Numbered from the stretch's first letter, positions 13,692 to 21,009 are shown. The stretch: 22,898 nt of DNA from Lachnospiraceae bacterium (GCA_009774345.1 VSNR01000059.1:1-22898); one strand, 5' to 3'. Made by a program: numbers and translations. Notes: a model not told the origin generated them from the letters alone.

Positions 13692-15140
13692 CTACTTTTT
13701 CAAGGCGTAATGAAACTTCTCCTTCGGTATCAGCAGACTCACATAATCATCCATATTCCAGAGGTCCTCATCCGACACGATAAAGTCCTCGTCCTCCTCA
13801 GTCCGCACAACATAACTATAGTGATCACCTTTATAAATCAAGTTGATAATGTGCCCCCTGAGAATGCCTGCCTCCTTGTCATCACTCATTGTGATGTCAT
13901 CCGGCTTCACAGACACCACCACCTTAATGCGGTCCGGCTCGATCACATCGCCGTGTGCATCGACCAGCACCCCGTCTGTGTTAAATGCCGCCCCCGCGAT
14001 CAGGGATGCAATATCACAATCCAGCATTCCGCCCAAAAAGTTCAGCCTGTACTCCTTGTCCACCCCGGATTCAATGCGGTTTATGGTATTTTCTGCCAGC
14101 ATGATATGAATCCCCTCCGGCTCAATATACAAGCCCACCGCGGCGCCCTGCTCCGCCTTCCGGGTAGACTGCACCACGATTTCATTCTTGCCGGACTGCA
14201 CTGTAATCTCATAATGCACGCCCTTAAAAATCACTGAAGTCACTACCCCTCGGATAATGCCTTGTTCCGGCGCCGTAATCGTCACATCCTCCGGTCTGAC
14301 GACCGCATCTATCATCGTACCATGCTCGACATCGTCCACACACGCAAACTCTGCGCCGCAGAACCGCACCTTGCACTTTCCTGTCATAATACCGCTGAAA
14401 ATATTGCTATCTCCGATAAAATCGGCAACAAAGGCATTTTTCGGTTCATTGTAAATATCCTCCGGCGTGCCGATCTGCTGAATCTTTCCCTCAGACATTA
14501 CGACAATCTTGTCTGACATCGTAAGCGCTTCCTCCTGGTCGTGTGTCACATAGATAAATGTGATGCCAAGCTTCTCATGCATCCCCTTTAACTCGAGCTG
14601 CATCTCCTTTCGCATCTTTAAGTCCAGCGCGCCCAGAGGCTCGTCTAACAGCAGGATTTCCGGCTCGTTCACTATCGCCCTCGCGATGGCAATCCGCTGC
14701 TGCTGTCCGCCGGAGAGGGTCTGGATTCCCCTGTTTTCAAAGTCCTCAAGGTCTACCATCTCGAGCGCCTTCTTGACCTTCTTTACGATCTCTGTCTTGG
14801 GAAGTTTCTTTAATTTCAGCCCGAAGGCAACATTTTCAAATACATTTAAATGCGGAAATAGTGCATACCGCTGAAAAACCGTGTTGATAGGACGCTTGTT
14901 GGGCGGCAGATCCCTTATATCCTCACCATTTAACAGCAATTCGCCCTCTGTCGGCTTGTCAAAGCCCGCGATCATCCGCAGCGTCGTGGTCTTGCCGCAG
15001 CCCGAAGGGCCCAGAAACGTGACAAATTCGCCCCTCTGTACGGTCAGGTTAAAATCATCCACCACGCGAAAACCGTCATCAAAGGTACGGCTGATATGCT
15101 TTAATTCTATAATATTCTCCCTTGCGGTATTTCTGTCCAA
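13692..15140 (-). CDS. potA: Polyamine-type ABC transporter ATPase (PotA) with extended, duplicated C-terminal domain
   Basis: A 482-residue ABC ATPase that drives polyamine-type import. Walker A GPSGCGKT (44-51), Gln90, signature LSGGQ (142-146), Walker B LLLDEP (163-168) and switch His200 are all intact. The usual TOBE regulatory domain (about 246-346) is followed by a second region (368-475) with the same pattern: VRPEDVTIT...FKGVHYEITV recurs as VKPDDITMS...YKGDHYSYVV. PotA proteins are normally about 370 residues, so the extra 110 residues look like a domain duplication. The start codon is TTG at 15140, chosen because AGGAGG lies 7 bases before it; the nearest ATG (15156) is out of frame. 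It is the first gene of the pot group. Confidence 0.92.
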   Translation of the reverse strand: MDRNTARENIIELKHISRTFDDGFRVVDDFNLTVQRGEFVTFLGPSGCGKTTTLRMIAGFDKPTEGELLLNGEDIRDLPPNKRPINTVFQRYALFPHLNVFENVAFGLKLKKLPKTEIVKKVKKALEMVDLEDFENRGIQTLSGGQQQRIAIARAIVNEPEILLLDEPLGALDLKMRKEMQLELKGMHEKLGITFIYVTHDQEEALTMSDKIVVMSEGKIQQIGTPEDIYNEPKNAFVADFIGDSNIFSGIMTGKCKVRFCGAEFACVDDVEHGTMIDAVVRPEDVTITAPEQGIIRGVVTSVIFKGVHYEITVQSGKNEIVVQSTRKAEQGAAVGLYIEPEGIHIMLAENTINRIESGVDKEYRLNFLGGMLDCDIASLIAGAAFNTDGVLVDAHGDVIEPDRIKVVVSVKPDDITMSDDKEAGILRGHIINLIYKGDHYSYVVRTEEDEDFIVSDEDLWNMDDYVSLLIPKEKFHYALKK

Positions 15141-15194
15141 CGCCAGTCCTCCTCATGTATTGTATCACTGTTAAAACTTTACGCATCACTTTGT

Positions 15195-15205
15195 AGTGTA
15201 CCATA
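15195..15205 (-). promoter_or_regulatory. Possible extended -10 promoter of the pot operon
   Basis: On the minus strand the sequence TATGGTACACT matches an extended -10 (TRTGn followed by TACACT). The -35 region at the correct distance is weak. Transcription would start near 15188 and leave a leader of about 48 bases before the TTG of potA. The call is tentative. Confidence 0.4.
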
Positions 15206-15223
15206 TCCTTGCTATAAATGCTA

Positions 15224-15256
15224 CTAAAAAATAAAGACACGTCCTAAAACGTGTCT
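15224..15256 (-). terminator. Rho-independent terminator closing the regulator-kinase-lipoprotein-protease group
   Basis: A perfect 8-base-pair stem AGACACGT/ACGTGTCT (15235-15242 and 15249-15256) with a 6-base loop. On the minus strand it is followed by a U-rich tail (TTTATTTTTT). It ends transcripts coming from the CPBP protease gene and separates them from the pot promoter. It probably belonged originally to the gene whose remnant lies at 15278-15352. Confidence 0.85.
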
Positions 15257-15277
15257 CCTATCTTAGCCGAGTCTATG

Positions 15278-15352
15278 TTACTCCTCAGAAATCGCCTCTA
15301 TGTACTGTGCGCCCAGCTCAGCAACGGTGCCGTCTGCAATGCGGATGCGATA
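15278..15352 (-). pseudogene. C-terminal coding remnant of an unidentified gene
   Basis: Directly after the TGA of the CPBP protease, and in the same frame, an open stretch of 24 codons begins YRIRIADG and ends YIEAISEE before TAA. The composition looks like real protein, and it is followed at once by a strong terminator, as the end of a gene would be. It does not resemble the membrane protease before it. The simplest reading is the 3' end of another gene, truncated when the protease gene or its group arrived. The parent family was not identified; an ABC-type ATPase tail is one weak possibility. Confidence 0.45.
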
Positions 15353-16375
15353 TCAATGCAAAATGAAAAGTAGTTTTTTCCGAAACGGCTTCGCAAACAA
15401 AAACACACTAAAAACCGCTCCGTTTATGACCAACGAAGTCAACAATTCTTCCCATGTAAGTGACTGGTTTTCCAGTGCACTCGCAGCGGCATTCCCCGAT
15501 AAAATTGGAACAAAATTATTGTTCAAAAAATGCAGCACCACCGGAACCCAGATATTTTCTGTTTTCATATATGCATAGGCAAAAAAGATGCCAAGCGTGA
15601 TACATGTAATCTGCTGTGCCAGCACCATCAGCAGCTGACTGTCTTGTGTATAGTAAAATACATCAACTGGCAGATGCCAGATGCCCCACACGACGCCAAG
15701 CAAAAGCACGCCGCCCCGCATCCCAAAACGCTTCTGCATCAAAGGCTGGAGATAATACCGCCAGCCATATTCTTCACCGAAAAATGCAGTGAATACCAAA
15801 AAGAAATTCACTGGAAGCACCGCCAGCATCATCCATGTATTTGCATTTTTCACAATCATGCCAAGCGCGCTCATCTGACCACTCCAAAGGGCTGTGATCA
15901 CCGTCCTGAAACTATAAACCGCCACAAACAGCACAATGCAAAACCATGATGAAGCCCCCTTGTTCCAGCACAATCCATATGCTCTGCGTTTTTCCTTCTT
16001 TGTTGCAAGCAGGATTATCCAGCCTGCAATGCTTGCACCAATGATGAAAAGCTGCTGCATGAGCGTCCATAAAGGAACTGGTATTCCCATATAAAATATC
16101 ATTGCATAAGGATTGACAATCGAAAGAACTGCCACTGCTGCCATGATCCCTGTCACACAGACAAAAAAACAATAGAACACTTTAGGAACCAGCACATCCT
16201 CCTTCTGGGTACACAATATCCCCAGCATCACTCCTGCCGCCGGATAAAACATCTGCGCATTTGGAAATGCACTCAGGTCAAAGTGCCTGCCAGTGCCATA
16301 CCACATGAGAAGCCCCATCAGGAAAGTGACACCGTAAGCTGCTGCAATATAAATCCTCAATTTTTTTCTTTCCAT
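15353..16375 (-). CDS. CPBP-family intramembrane glutamic metalloprotease (CAAX/Abi type)
   Basis: A 340-residue multi-pass membrane protein with about eight hydrophobic segments. The CPBP motifs are complete: EEYGWR (Glu201, Glu202, Arg206), HLPVDV with His234, and LHFLNNNF with His282. Bacterial members are found in bacteriocin self-immunity, peptide maturation and regulated proteolysis of membrane proteins. The gene is the last of four on this strand, 32 bases after a small lipoprotein gene and in line with a LytTR/GHKL system. It may therefore act in, or be controlled by, that signalling circuit. Its substrate is unknown. Confidence 0.85.
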   Translation of the reverse strand: MERKKLRIYIAAAYGVTFLMGLLMWYGTGRHFDLSAFPNAQMFYPAAGVMLGILCTQKEDVLVPKVFYCFFVCVTGIMAAVAVLSIVNPYAMIFYMGIPVPLWTLMQQLFIIGASIAGWIILLATKKEKRRAYGLCWNKGASSWFCIVLFVAVYSFRTVITALWSGQMSALGMIVKNANTWMMLAVLPVNFFLVFTAFFGEEYGWRYYLQPLMQKRFGMRGGVLLLGVVWGIWHLPVDVFYYTQDSQLLMVLAQQITCITLGIFFAYAYMKTENIWVPVVLHFLNNNFVPILSGNAAASALENQSLTWEELLTSLVINGAVFSVFLFAKPFRKKLLFILH

Positions 16376-16407
16376 CTTGATCTGCTTTCCCTCTTTCCAA
16401 TAAAAAT

Positions 16408-16821
16408 TTATCTGATTATAAACTGTATCAGCTCCATATCTTCATTAAAAGCAATCGTAAACTGTATCGTCCCTTCTTCATACGTTCCGACCATCACAAC
16501 GCCGCCATATGCCTCCTGTGTCTCCTTGTCTATATTCCCTGCGAAAATCGTCTTGGAAATCTCCTGAAACGCTCCGCACTTTTCGTGATACGGGTCACAC
16601 TGGGAAGTAAACTCTTCCGCTGTCAATGCCTTCTGAAATTCATCACTCCCCATTTCTATAATGCTCTGGTAATCCTGTTCATTAAAATAAGAAATTGCCT
16701 GTTCTGCCGCCTCCCTTACAGTATCCTCCTCAAACTGTTCTGGCAGCGGCTGCGCACCGCAGGCAGTGAGTGCAAACAACATCACACAAAACACGATCAT
16801 TTTCTTAAATCCTTTTTTCAT
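16408..16821 (-). CDS. Small lipoprotein, DUF3887-like
   Basis: A 137-residue secreted lipoprotein. A charged start (MKKGFKK), a hydrophobic core and the lipobox LTAC with Cys21 give a standard lipoprotein signal. The mature part (about 115 residues) has an alpha/beta pattern resembling DUF3887: helices around AAEQAISYFNEQDYQSI and EFQKALTAEEF, then strands with YGGVVMVGTYEEGTIQFTIAF. AAAGGA precedes the ATG. It lies between the kinase and the protease genes, so it could be a sensor accessory or a protease partner. No biochemical function is established. Confidence 0.75.
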   Translation of the reverse strand: MKKGFKKMIVFCVMLFALTACGAQPLPEQFEEDTVREAAEQAISYFNEQDYQSIIEMGSDEFQKALTAEEFTSQCDPYHEKCGAFQEISKTIFAGNIDKETQEAYGGVVMVGTYEEGTIQFTIAFNEDMELIQFIIR

Positions 16822-16864
16822 ACAATCATTCCTTTCTAATCTACATACATTCTGAATTACTTTT

Positions 16865-16912
16865 ATTTAGAAAACACTTCATTTAGAAAACACTTCATTT
16901 AGGAAACATTAA
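16865..16912. repeat. Three tandem 16-base units over the 3' end of the kinase gene
   Basis: Units 16865-16880 and 16881-16896 are identical (ATTTAGAAAACACTTC). The third, 16897-16912, matches at 12 of 16 positions and includes the last codons of the kinase gene. The stop codon of that gene (16895-16897) lies at a unit boundary. It looks like a local tandem duplication of the gene end, outside coding constraint for the two identical copies. Confidence 0.9.
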
Positions 16913-18184
16913 TGTCACAGAAAAAATCTGCCCCTTCTGTCCGGTCTGCAACGTACCATGATATTTCTCAACAGCATTCTGCACATTTTCCAGTCCAATT
17001 CCCTCATGCCCAGCCTTTTCTGACAATCCCGGCACATAGGTTCCTCCTGTCGTATTTGACAGCTTTATCACACAAAAATCCTGTATTTGTTCGCCCTCAA
17101 TCTGAAGCTTGAAATCCTTCGTCCCTCCCGCTGCTTCCAGTGCGTTATCCAAGAGATTCGCAAAGATTGTCGTCGTGTCCATCTCCGATAAAAAGTCAAG
17201 CGAAACACCCCGAAGCTGGCATGTCACCTGCTCATGACGCAGGGATTTTAATTTATCATTCAGAATAATATTCAGCATGCGGTTATCTGTGTAGTACGTT
17301 ATCCCAAGCGCATTGAGCATCTGGTGAACATCCTCAAAATAGCCCTGCATCTCGGCATATTTCTGAGACTGCTCCAGCATCTGCAAATGGTTTCGAATAT
17401 CATGTATGATTTTGCGTGACTTGGCATAATTTTCCTCCAAATCTGCATAAAATTGATGAGTCAGCTCATTCTGCTGTCGTGTCAGCTCCAATTTATACTT
17501 TAATTCCTGCACTTTTGACACATCATACCAGAAGTACAGACAGTACAAATTGATAACCAGCACCAGCGCGCAGTACACAATCAGCCATCCAAACCCAAAT
17601 CGGATAAAGAACACATCCGAGCTGACTGTAAACCAGAAAATCAAAATCATACTGATGATTGGCACCAGAATCATTCCCCTCAGCTTAAACCACGGCTGCG
17701 CTGACACAAACCGTCTCTGAATCAGGATACGAAACACAAATGTGACAATAAGCAATAATCCTGCCTTTAACAATATCTTTACATAAAGGTACGTTATATA
17801 TTCCAAACCAAACATCACATAGAGCTCCGAGCCTGCCACGATAGAAATCATCTGTGTCGCATACATCAGAAACATAAAGCCAAATTGATAGAGAATCCCC
17901 ACCTTGTCACGGTGATACAGCAGATATCCTATCCATACATAGTAAACGGACAGTACCGCTATCGTAAGCAAGTCATTGCGTCCCAAATTAGGAATCAGCA
18001 CCGTCAATGCTGCATACCCCAGCCACGCCGCAGCCCTGAGGATACGCAGCCGCCTAAGATTTCGCAGCCCCGGCTGATTCAATGACTTTGATGGCATCAA
18101 GGAGACAGGATACCATGAACACAGCGTCAGTGAGACAATATCCAGCAGAAAAAACAAAATCTCCACCATCATCTGCATCGTCAT
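16895..18184 (-). CDS. Multi-pass GHKL sensor histidine kinase (AgrC-like)
   Basis: A 429-residue sensor kinase. The N-terminal half (about 5-220) holds six or seven membrane helices, as in AgrC/ComD-type peptide sensors. A coiled linker (225-255) leads to the histidine region KIIHDIRNHLQML with His261. The GHKL domain follows, with N-box FANLLDNALEAA (341-352) and G-box HEGIGLENV (393-401). The start overlaps the regulator's stop by 4 bases (ATGA), so the pair is translationally coupled. No AgrB/AgrD-type genes are adjacent; a lipoprotein and a CPBP protease follow instead. The 3' end is followed by two identical 16-base repeats. Confidence 0.9.
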   Translation of the reverse strand: MTMQMMVEILFFLLDIVSLTLCSWYPVSLMPSKSLNQPGLRNLRRLRILRAAAWLGYAALTVLIPNLGRNDLLTIAVLSVYYVWIGYLLYHRDKVGILYQFGFMFLMYATQMISIVAGSELYVMFGLEYITYLYVKILLKAGLLLIVTFVFRILIQRRFVSAQPWFKLRGMILVPIISMILIFWFTVSSDVFFIRFGFGWLIVYCALVLVINLYCLYFWYDVSKVQELKYKLELTRQQNELTHQFYADLEENYAKSRKIIHDIRNHLQMLEQSQKYAEMQGYFEDVHQMLNALGITYYTDNRMLNIILNDKLKSLRHEQVTCQLRGVSLDFLSEMDTTTIFANLLDNALEAAGGTKDFKLQIEGEQIQDFCVIKLSNTTGGTYVPGLSEKAGHEGIGLENVQNAVEKYHGTLQTGQKGQIFSVTLMFPK

Positions 18185-18903
18185 TCCACCTCCCTCCTCT
18201 GCCGTTCCAACCGCTCAGACAAGTAGTTTGTCAGCTCCTGTTTCCACGCTTTCTGTTTCTTCTGCGACAGTGGGATACTGTCGCCGTTGTCAAGAAAAAT
18301 ATCAAGATTCCTGACATTTTTAACATGAAGAAAATTGACGACAAAACTTTTGTGCGGCATCGAAAATCCAAGAGAGCAAGTGCGGTCATAGACACTGCTG
18401 ATTTTCCCTCTCATCGTATAAACACCGTTCACTGTCACCATCCGAATCTTCCGGTCAATAAATTCAAAGTAACAGATCTTTGCGGCATCCACACACACCA
18501 ATCCCTCATTTGTATGAAAATCCAGAATCATTCTGTTATCAGGTTCTTTGAGATAACGGAAAATCTCCTCTAAAATCTGTGTCAGTTGTGCCGGCGATAC
18601 CGGCTTGAGCAAGTACTGAAACGCATGCACCTCAAAAGCACCCGCCACATAATCCCGATAGGAGGTGAGATAGATAATCTTCGTCTCATAATCTTTCTTC
18701 CGAATCCGCCTGCCTGTCTCAATCCCATCAATTCCCTGCATGTCAATATCCAGAAATACCACATCAAAAAAATCATATGCCGCAATCAATGCCTCCCCAG
18801 AGGTAAAGCAATACACCTTCACCTCAGGATTCCACTGCCTGACGGTCTCTGACACCATATCACAGACCGCCGGCTCATCATCACAAACTGCAATCTGATG
18901 CAT
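18181..18903 (-). CDS. LytTR-family response regulator (AgrA-like)
   Basis: A 240-residue regulator. The receiver domain (1-120) has CDDEP at 7-11, phosphorylation site Asp52 (VVFLDIDM), Thr80 and Lys100 (LLKPVS). The LytTR DNA-binding domain (about 135-230) includes VCVDAAKICYFEFIDRKI and the MPHKSFVVNFLHVKNV stretch. The ATG at 18903 is preferred over an upstream one at 18930 because AAAGGGG lies 7 bases before it and the receiver domain begins immediately. It is the first of four genes (regulator, kinase, lipoprotein, protease). Confidence 0.9.
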   Translation of the reverse strand: MHQIAVCDDEPAVCDMVSETVRQWNPEVKVYCFTSGEALIAAYDFFDVVFLDIDMQGIDGIETGRRIRKKDYETKIIYLTSYRDYVAGAFEVHAFQYLLKPVSPAQLTQILEEIFRYLKEPDNRMILDFHTNEGLVCVDAAKICYFEFIDRKIRMVTVNGVYTMRGKISSVYDRTCSLGFSMPHKSFVVNFLHVKNVRNLDIFLDNGDSIPLSQKKQKAWKQELTNYLSERLERQRREVE

Positions 18904-18917
18904 TATTATACCCCTTT

Positions 18918-18931
18918 CGTGCTTTGGCACG
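18918..18931. promoter_or_regulatory. Small hairpin just before the regulator ribosome binding site
   Basis: CGTGC-TTTG-GCACG forms a 5-base-pair stem with a 4-base loop in the leader of the regulator gene, immediately upstream of AAAGGGG. It could affect leader stability or translation. It is too short to be a terminator and has no U-tract. Confidence 0.3.
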
Positions 18932-18952
18932 CATATCAGTCAATGCTGCCTG

Positions 18953-18966
18953 TCTTTTGCAAAAGA
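18953..18966. promoter_or_regulatory. Perfect 14-base palindrome (operator candidate)
   Basis: TCTTTTGCAAAAGA is a perfect palindrome in the leader or promoter region of the regulator-kinase group, overlapping one of the two possible -10 elements by two bases. This position suits a repressor site. The binding protein is unknown. Confidence 0.4.
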
Positions 18967-18973
18967 TATAATC

Positions 18974-19001
18974 AGTATATCAAAAATATCAAAAAAGTAA
19001 A
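18974..19001 (-). promoter_or_regulatory. Probable promoter of the LytTR regulator-kinase-lipoprotein-protease group
   Basis: On the minus strand TTTACT (18996-19001) and TATACT (18974-18979) are 16 bases apart. An alternative pair is TTGATA (18987-18992) with TATATC (18965-18970), also 16 apart. The area contains a direct repeat of TTTTTGATAT. Either promoter would drive the operon with a leader of roughly 55-65 bases. Confidence 0.45.
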
Positions 19002-19030
19002 TTTTGATTGAACGAAAGATGAAAAAGAAT

Positions 19031-19059
19031 GTATGAAATACAGATTTTGACACATACTG
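19031..19059 (+). promoter_or_regulatory. Sigma-G-type (forespore) promoter of the spoVAF-like gene
   Basis: GTATG (19031-19035) and CATACTG (19053-19059) are 17 bases apart. The forespore sigma-G consensus is roughly GHATR and CATnHTA at 17-18 bases, so only the final base of the -10 differs. Expression in the forespore fits a germination protein. Evidence is by consensus only. Confidence 0.6.
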
Positions 19060-19100
19060 ATGCTGAATATCAAATAGTTTAGAAAGGCATGGTTATCTAA

Positions 19101-20501
19101 ATGTATCAAGATTTTGAACAAAACAAACAATATATGGCAGATTTGCTTCACACAGAAGCATCTTTTGACATCGTGAGCCGTGATGTGATGATCGGTGACA
19201 AAAATGCTGTGTTTTACTTTGTTGACGGGTTTTGCAAAGATGTGCTGATGCAGAAACTGTTACAGTTCCTGATGGGATTAAAAGCTGACGACCTCCCTAA
19301 AAATGCAAAGGAACTCAACCAGCTCATGCCTTACGTCGAGGTAGACCTCACAAAAGATTTTAACGAAATCACCAAAAACATCCTTTGCGGGGTATTTGCC
19401 ATTATCATAGACGGTTTTGAGGAGTGTATCTTAATCGACTCCCGCACTTATCCTGCCCGCGGTGTGTCCGAGCCGGAGAAGGACAAAGTACTGCGCGGTT
19501 CCAAGGATGGTTTTGTGGAGACGGTCGTGTTCAACACAGCCCTGATCCGCCGCCGCATCCGCAGCACCGACCTGCGCATGGAGATGCTCAATGCCGGAAA
19601 AGCATCCAACACCGATATCGTACTGTGCTACATGGACAGCCGGGTTGACAAAGAATTTTTGAGAAAAATACGCGACCGCATCAATGAGATTAAAGTCGAT
19701 GCGCTGACGCTGAATCAGGAAAGTCTTGCCGAGTGTCTCTACACCTCAAAATGGTACAATCCTTTTCCCAAATTCAAGTATACGGAACGTCCAGACACCG
19801 CCGCAGCACAGATTCTGGAGGGAAATATTATCATTTTGGTCGATAACTCACCCTCTGCCATGATTCTGCCAATCAGTATTCTGGACATGATTCAGGAAGC
19901 AGACGACTACTATTTCCCGCCAGTTACAGGTTCATACCTCCGGCTTTCGCGCTTCCTGATTTTGATCCTGACTTATTTTATCACCCCAACATTTTTGCTG
20001 ATGATGCAGAATCCCGACTGGATTCCGCCTGCATTTCAGTTTATCGTGGTAAAAGAAGATATCAATGTGCCGCTGATCTGGCAGTTTCTAATCCTAGAGC
20101 TCGCCATCGACGGCCTGCGGCTTGCGGCAGTCAACACGCCCAACATGCTGTCCACGCCCCTGAGTGTCATGGCGGCGCTGATACTTGGCGAATTTTCTGT
20201 CAAGAGCGGCTGGTTCAATGCAGAAGTCATGCTGTACATGGCGTTTGTCGCCATCGCAAACTACACGCACCCCAGCTACGAACTTGGCTATGCCATCAAG
20301 TTTTTCCGACTCATCAATCTCATCCTGACGGCATTATTTCAAGTATGGGGATATATTGCAGGGATTATCCTGTTCTTTGCCGCCATTATCACGAACAAAA
20401 TGGTATCGGGCCAGAGTTATCTCTATCCGCTCATTCCGTTTCGCTGGCAGAAGCTCAGCCATGCACTGTTCCGCCACCGGCTGCCGAAGTCTGCGGAATA
20501 A
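19101..20501 (+). CDS. spoVAF: SpoVAF-like spore germination protein (GerA A-subunit family)
   Basis: A 466-residue protein of the GerA A-subunit family. The soluble N-terminal part (about 1-270) includes ERPDTAAAQILEGNIIILVD, and the C-terminal part has four to five membrane helices. LSTPLSVMAALILGEFSV followed by PSYELGYA fits SpoVAF rather than the receptor A subunits. SpoVAF sits in the spore inner membrane and aids the germination response with the SpoVA channel. Here it is a single gene, not part of a spoVA operon. TAA immediately precedes the ATG in frame, so translation cannot start earlier. AGAAAGG is 13 bases from the ATG, longer than usual. An in-frame ATG at Met12 is an alternative. 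Confidence 0.8.
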   Translation: MYQDFEQNKQYMADLLHTEASFDIVSRDVMIGDKNAVFYFVDGFCKDVLMQKLLQFLMGLKADDLPKNAKELNQLMPYVEVDLTKDFNEITKNILCGVFAIIIDGFEECILIDSRTYPARGVSEPEKDKVLRGSKDGFVETVVFNTALIRRRIRSTDLRMEMLNAGKASNTDIVLCYMDSRVDKEFLRKIRDRINEIKVDALTLNQESLAECLYTSKWYNPFPKFKYTERPDTAAAQILEGNIIILVDNSPSAMILPISILDMIQEADDYYFPPVTGSYLRLSRFLILILTYFITPTFLLMMQNPDWIPPAFQFIVVKEDINVPLIWQFLILELAIDGLRLAAVNTPNMLSTPLSVMAALILGEFSVKSGWFNAEVMLYMAFVAIANYTHPSYELGYAIKFFRLINLILTALFQVWGYIAGIILFFAAIITNKMVSGQSYLYPLIPFRWQKLSHALFRHRLPKSAE

Positions 20502-20504
20502 AAT

Positions 20505-20533
20505 AAAAAAGCGTATGTATTGTACGCTTTTTT
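20505..20533 (+). terminator. Terminator downstream of the spoVAF-like gene
   Basis: AAAAAAGCGTA (20505-20515) pairs with TACGCTTTTTT (20523-20533) around a 7-base loop. The U-tract is part of the stem, and a further T-rich stretch (TATTTTAT) follows. The stem begins 3 bases after the stop codon region. Confidence 0.85.
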
Positions 20534-20544
20534 ATTTTATAATA

Positions 20545-20568
20545 TTTACAAAAGTTTTTACAAAAGTT
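20545..20568. repeat. Perfect 12-base tandem repeat upstream of ssrA
   Basis: TTTACAAAAGTT occurs twice without a gap, ending one base before the -35 hexamer of the tmRNA promoter. It may be an AT-rich upstream promoter element, a binding site or a chance duplication. Confidence 0.9.
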
Positions 20569-20569
20569 A

Positions 20570-20598
20570 TTGACTATTTGCCCTTTTTCTGATACGAT
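20570..20598 (+). promoter_or_regulatory. Promoter of the tmRNA gene
   Basis: TTGACT (20570-20575) and TACGAT (20593-20598) are separated by 17 bases, close to sigma-A consensus. Transcription would start near 20605, leaving about 15 bases to be removed from the 5' end of the precursor. Confidence 0.7.
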
Positions 20599-20619
20599 TA
20601 ATTAACCTTGACGAGTCAA

Positions 20620-20964
20620 GGGGTAGTAAAGGTTTCGACAGGGAACTTGAAGATGGAGAAGCAGGTCGCAGGTATGCGTTAAATCCACAATTAAAATTAA
20701 ACGCTGAAGATAATTTAGCATTCGCAGCCTAATGGCTGCTGTCTGACCTAGTGCACCTACACATTAGGACCCAGGCATCGATTCTGTAGGAAACGACACA
20801 TATTAAGCTTTGCGTATGTGGGCGTATCATGAAGCTACTGACTATATGGGGGTGTTGATTCGCCTGTATAGAAGGGAATGGGGCTTTGCCCGAAACAATC
20901 AGCTAAACCTGTAGAAGTACATGGGATGGTTTTTTGGACACGGGTTCGACTCCCGTCTACTCCA
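20620..20964 (+). ncRNA. ssrA: Transfer-messenger RNA (tmRNA)
   Basis: The one-piece tmRNA that rescues stalled ribosomes and tags their products. GGGGTAG (20620-20626) pairs with CTACTCC (20957-20963) to form the alanine-type acceptor stem with one G-U pair. TTTCGAC follows the 5' end, and GGGTTCGACTCCC forms the T-arm near the 3' end. The tag reading frame ends NAEDNLAFAA and then TAA, so the tag is probably Ala plus these ten residues; a hydrophobic AFAA end is normal for proteolysis. The 3' CCA is not encoded (the discriminator A is followed by TT) and must be added. A promoter and a strong terminator bracket the gene. Confidence 0.96.
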
Positions 20965-20970
20965 TTCAAA

Positions 20971-21009
20971 AAATGCTTGAAAACGTTTGATTTCAAGCAT
21001 TTCTTTTTT
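20971..21009 (+). terminator. Terminator of the tmRNA gene
   Basis: AAATGCTTGAAA (20971-20982) pairs with TTTCAAGCATTT (20991-21002) around an 8-base loop and is followed by CTTTTTTT. It is a textbook intrinsic terminator starting 6 bases after the mature 3' end. Confidence 0.93.
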
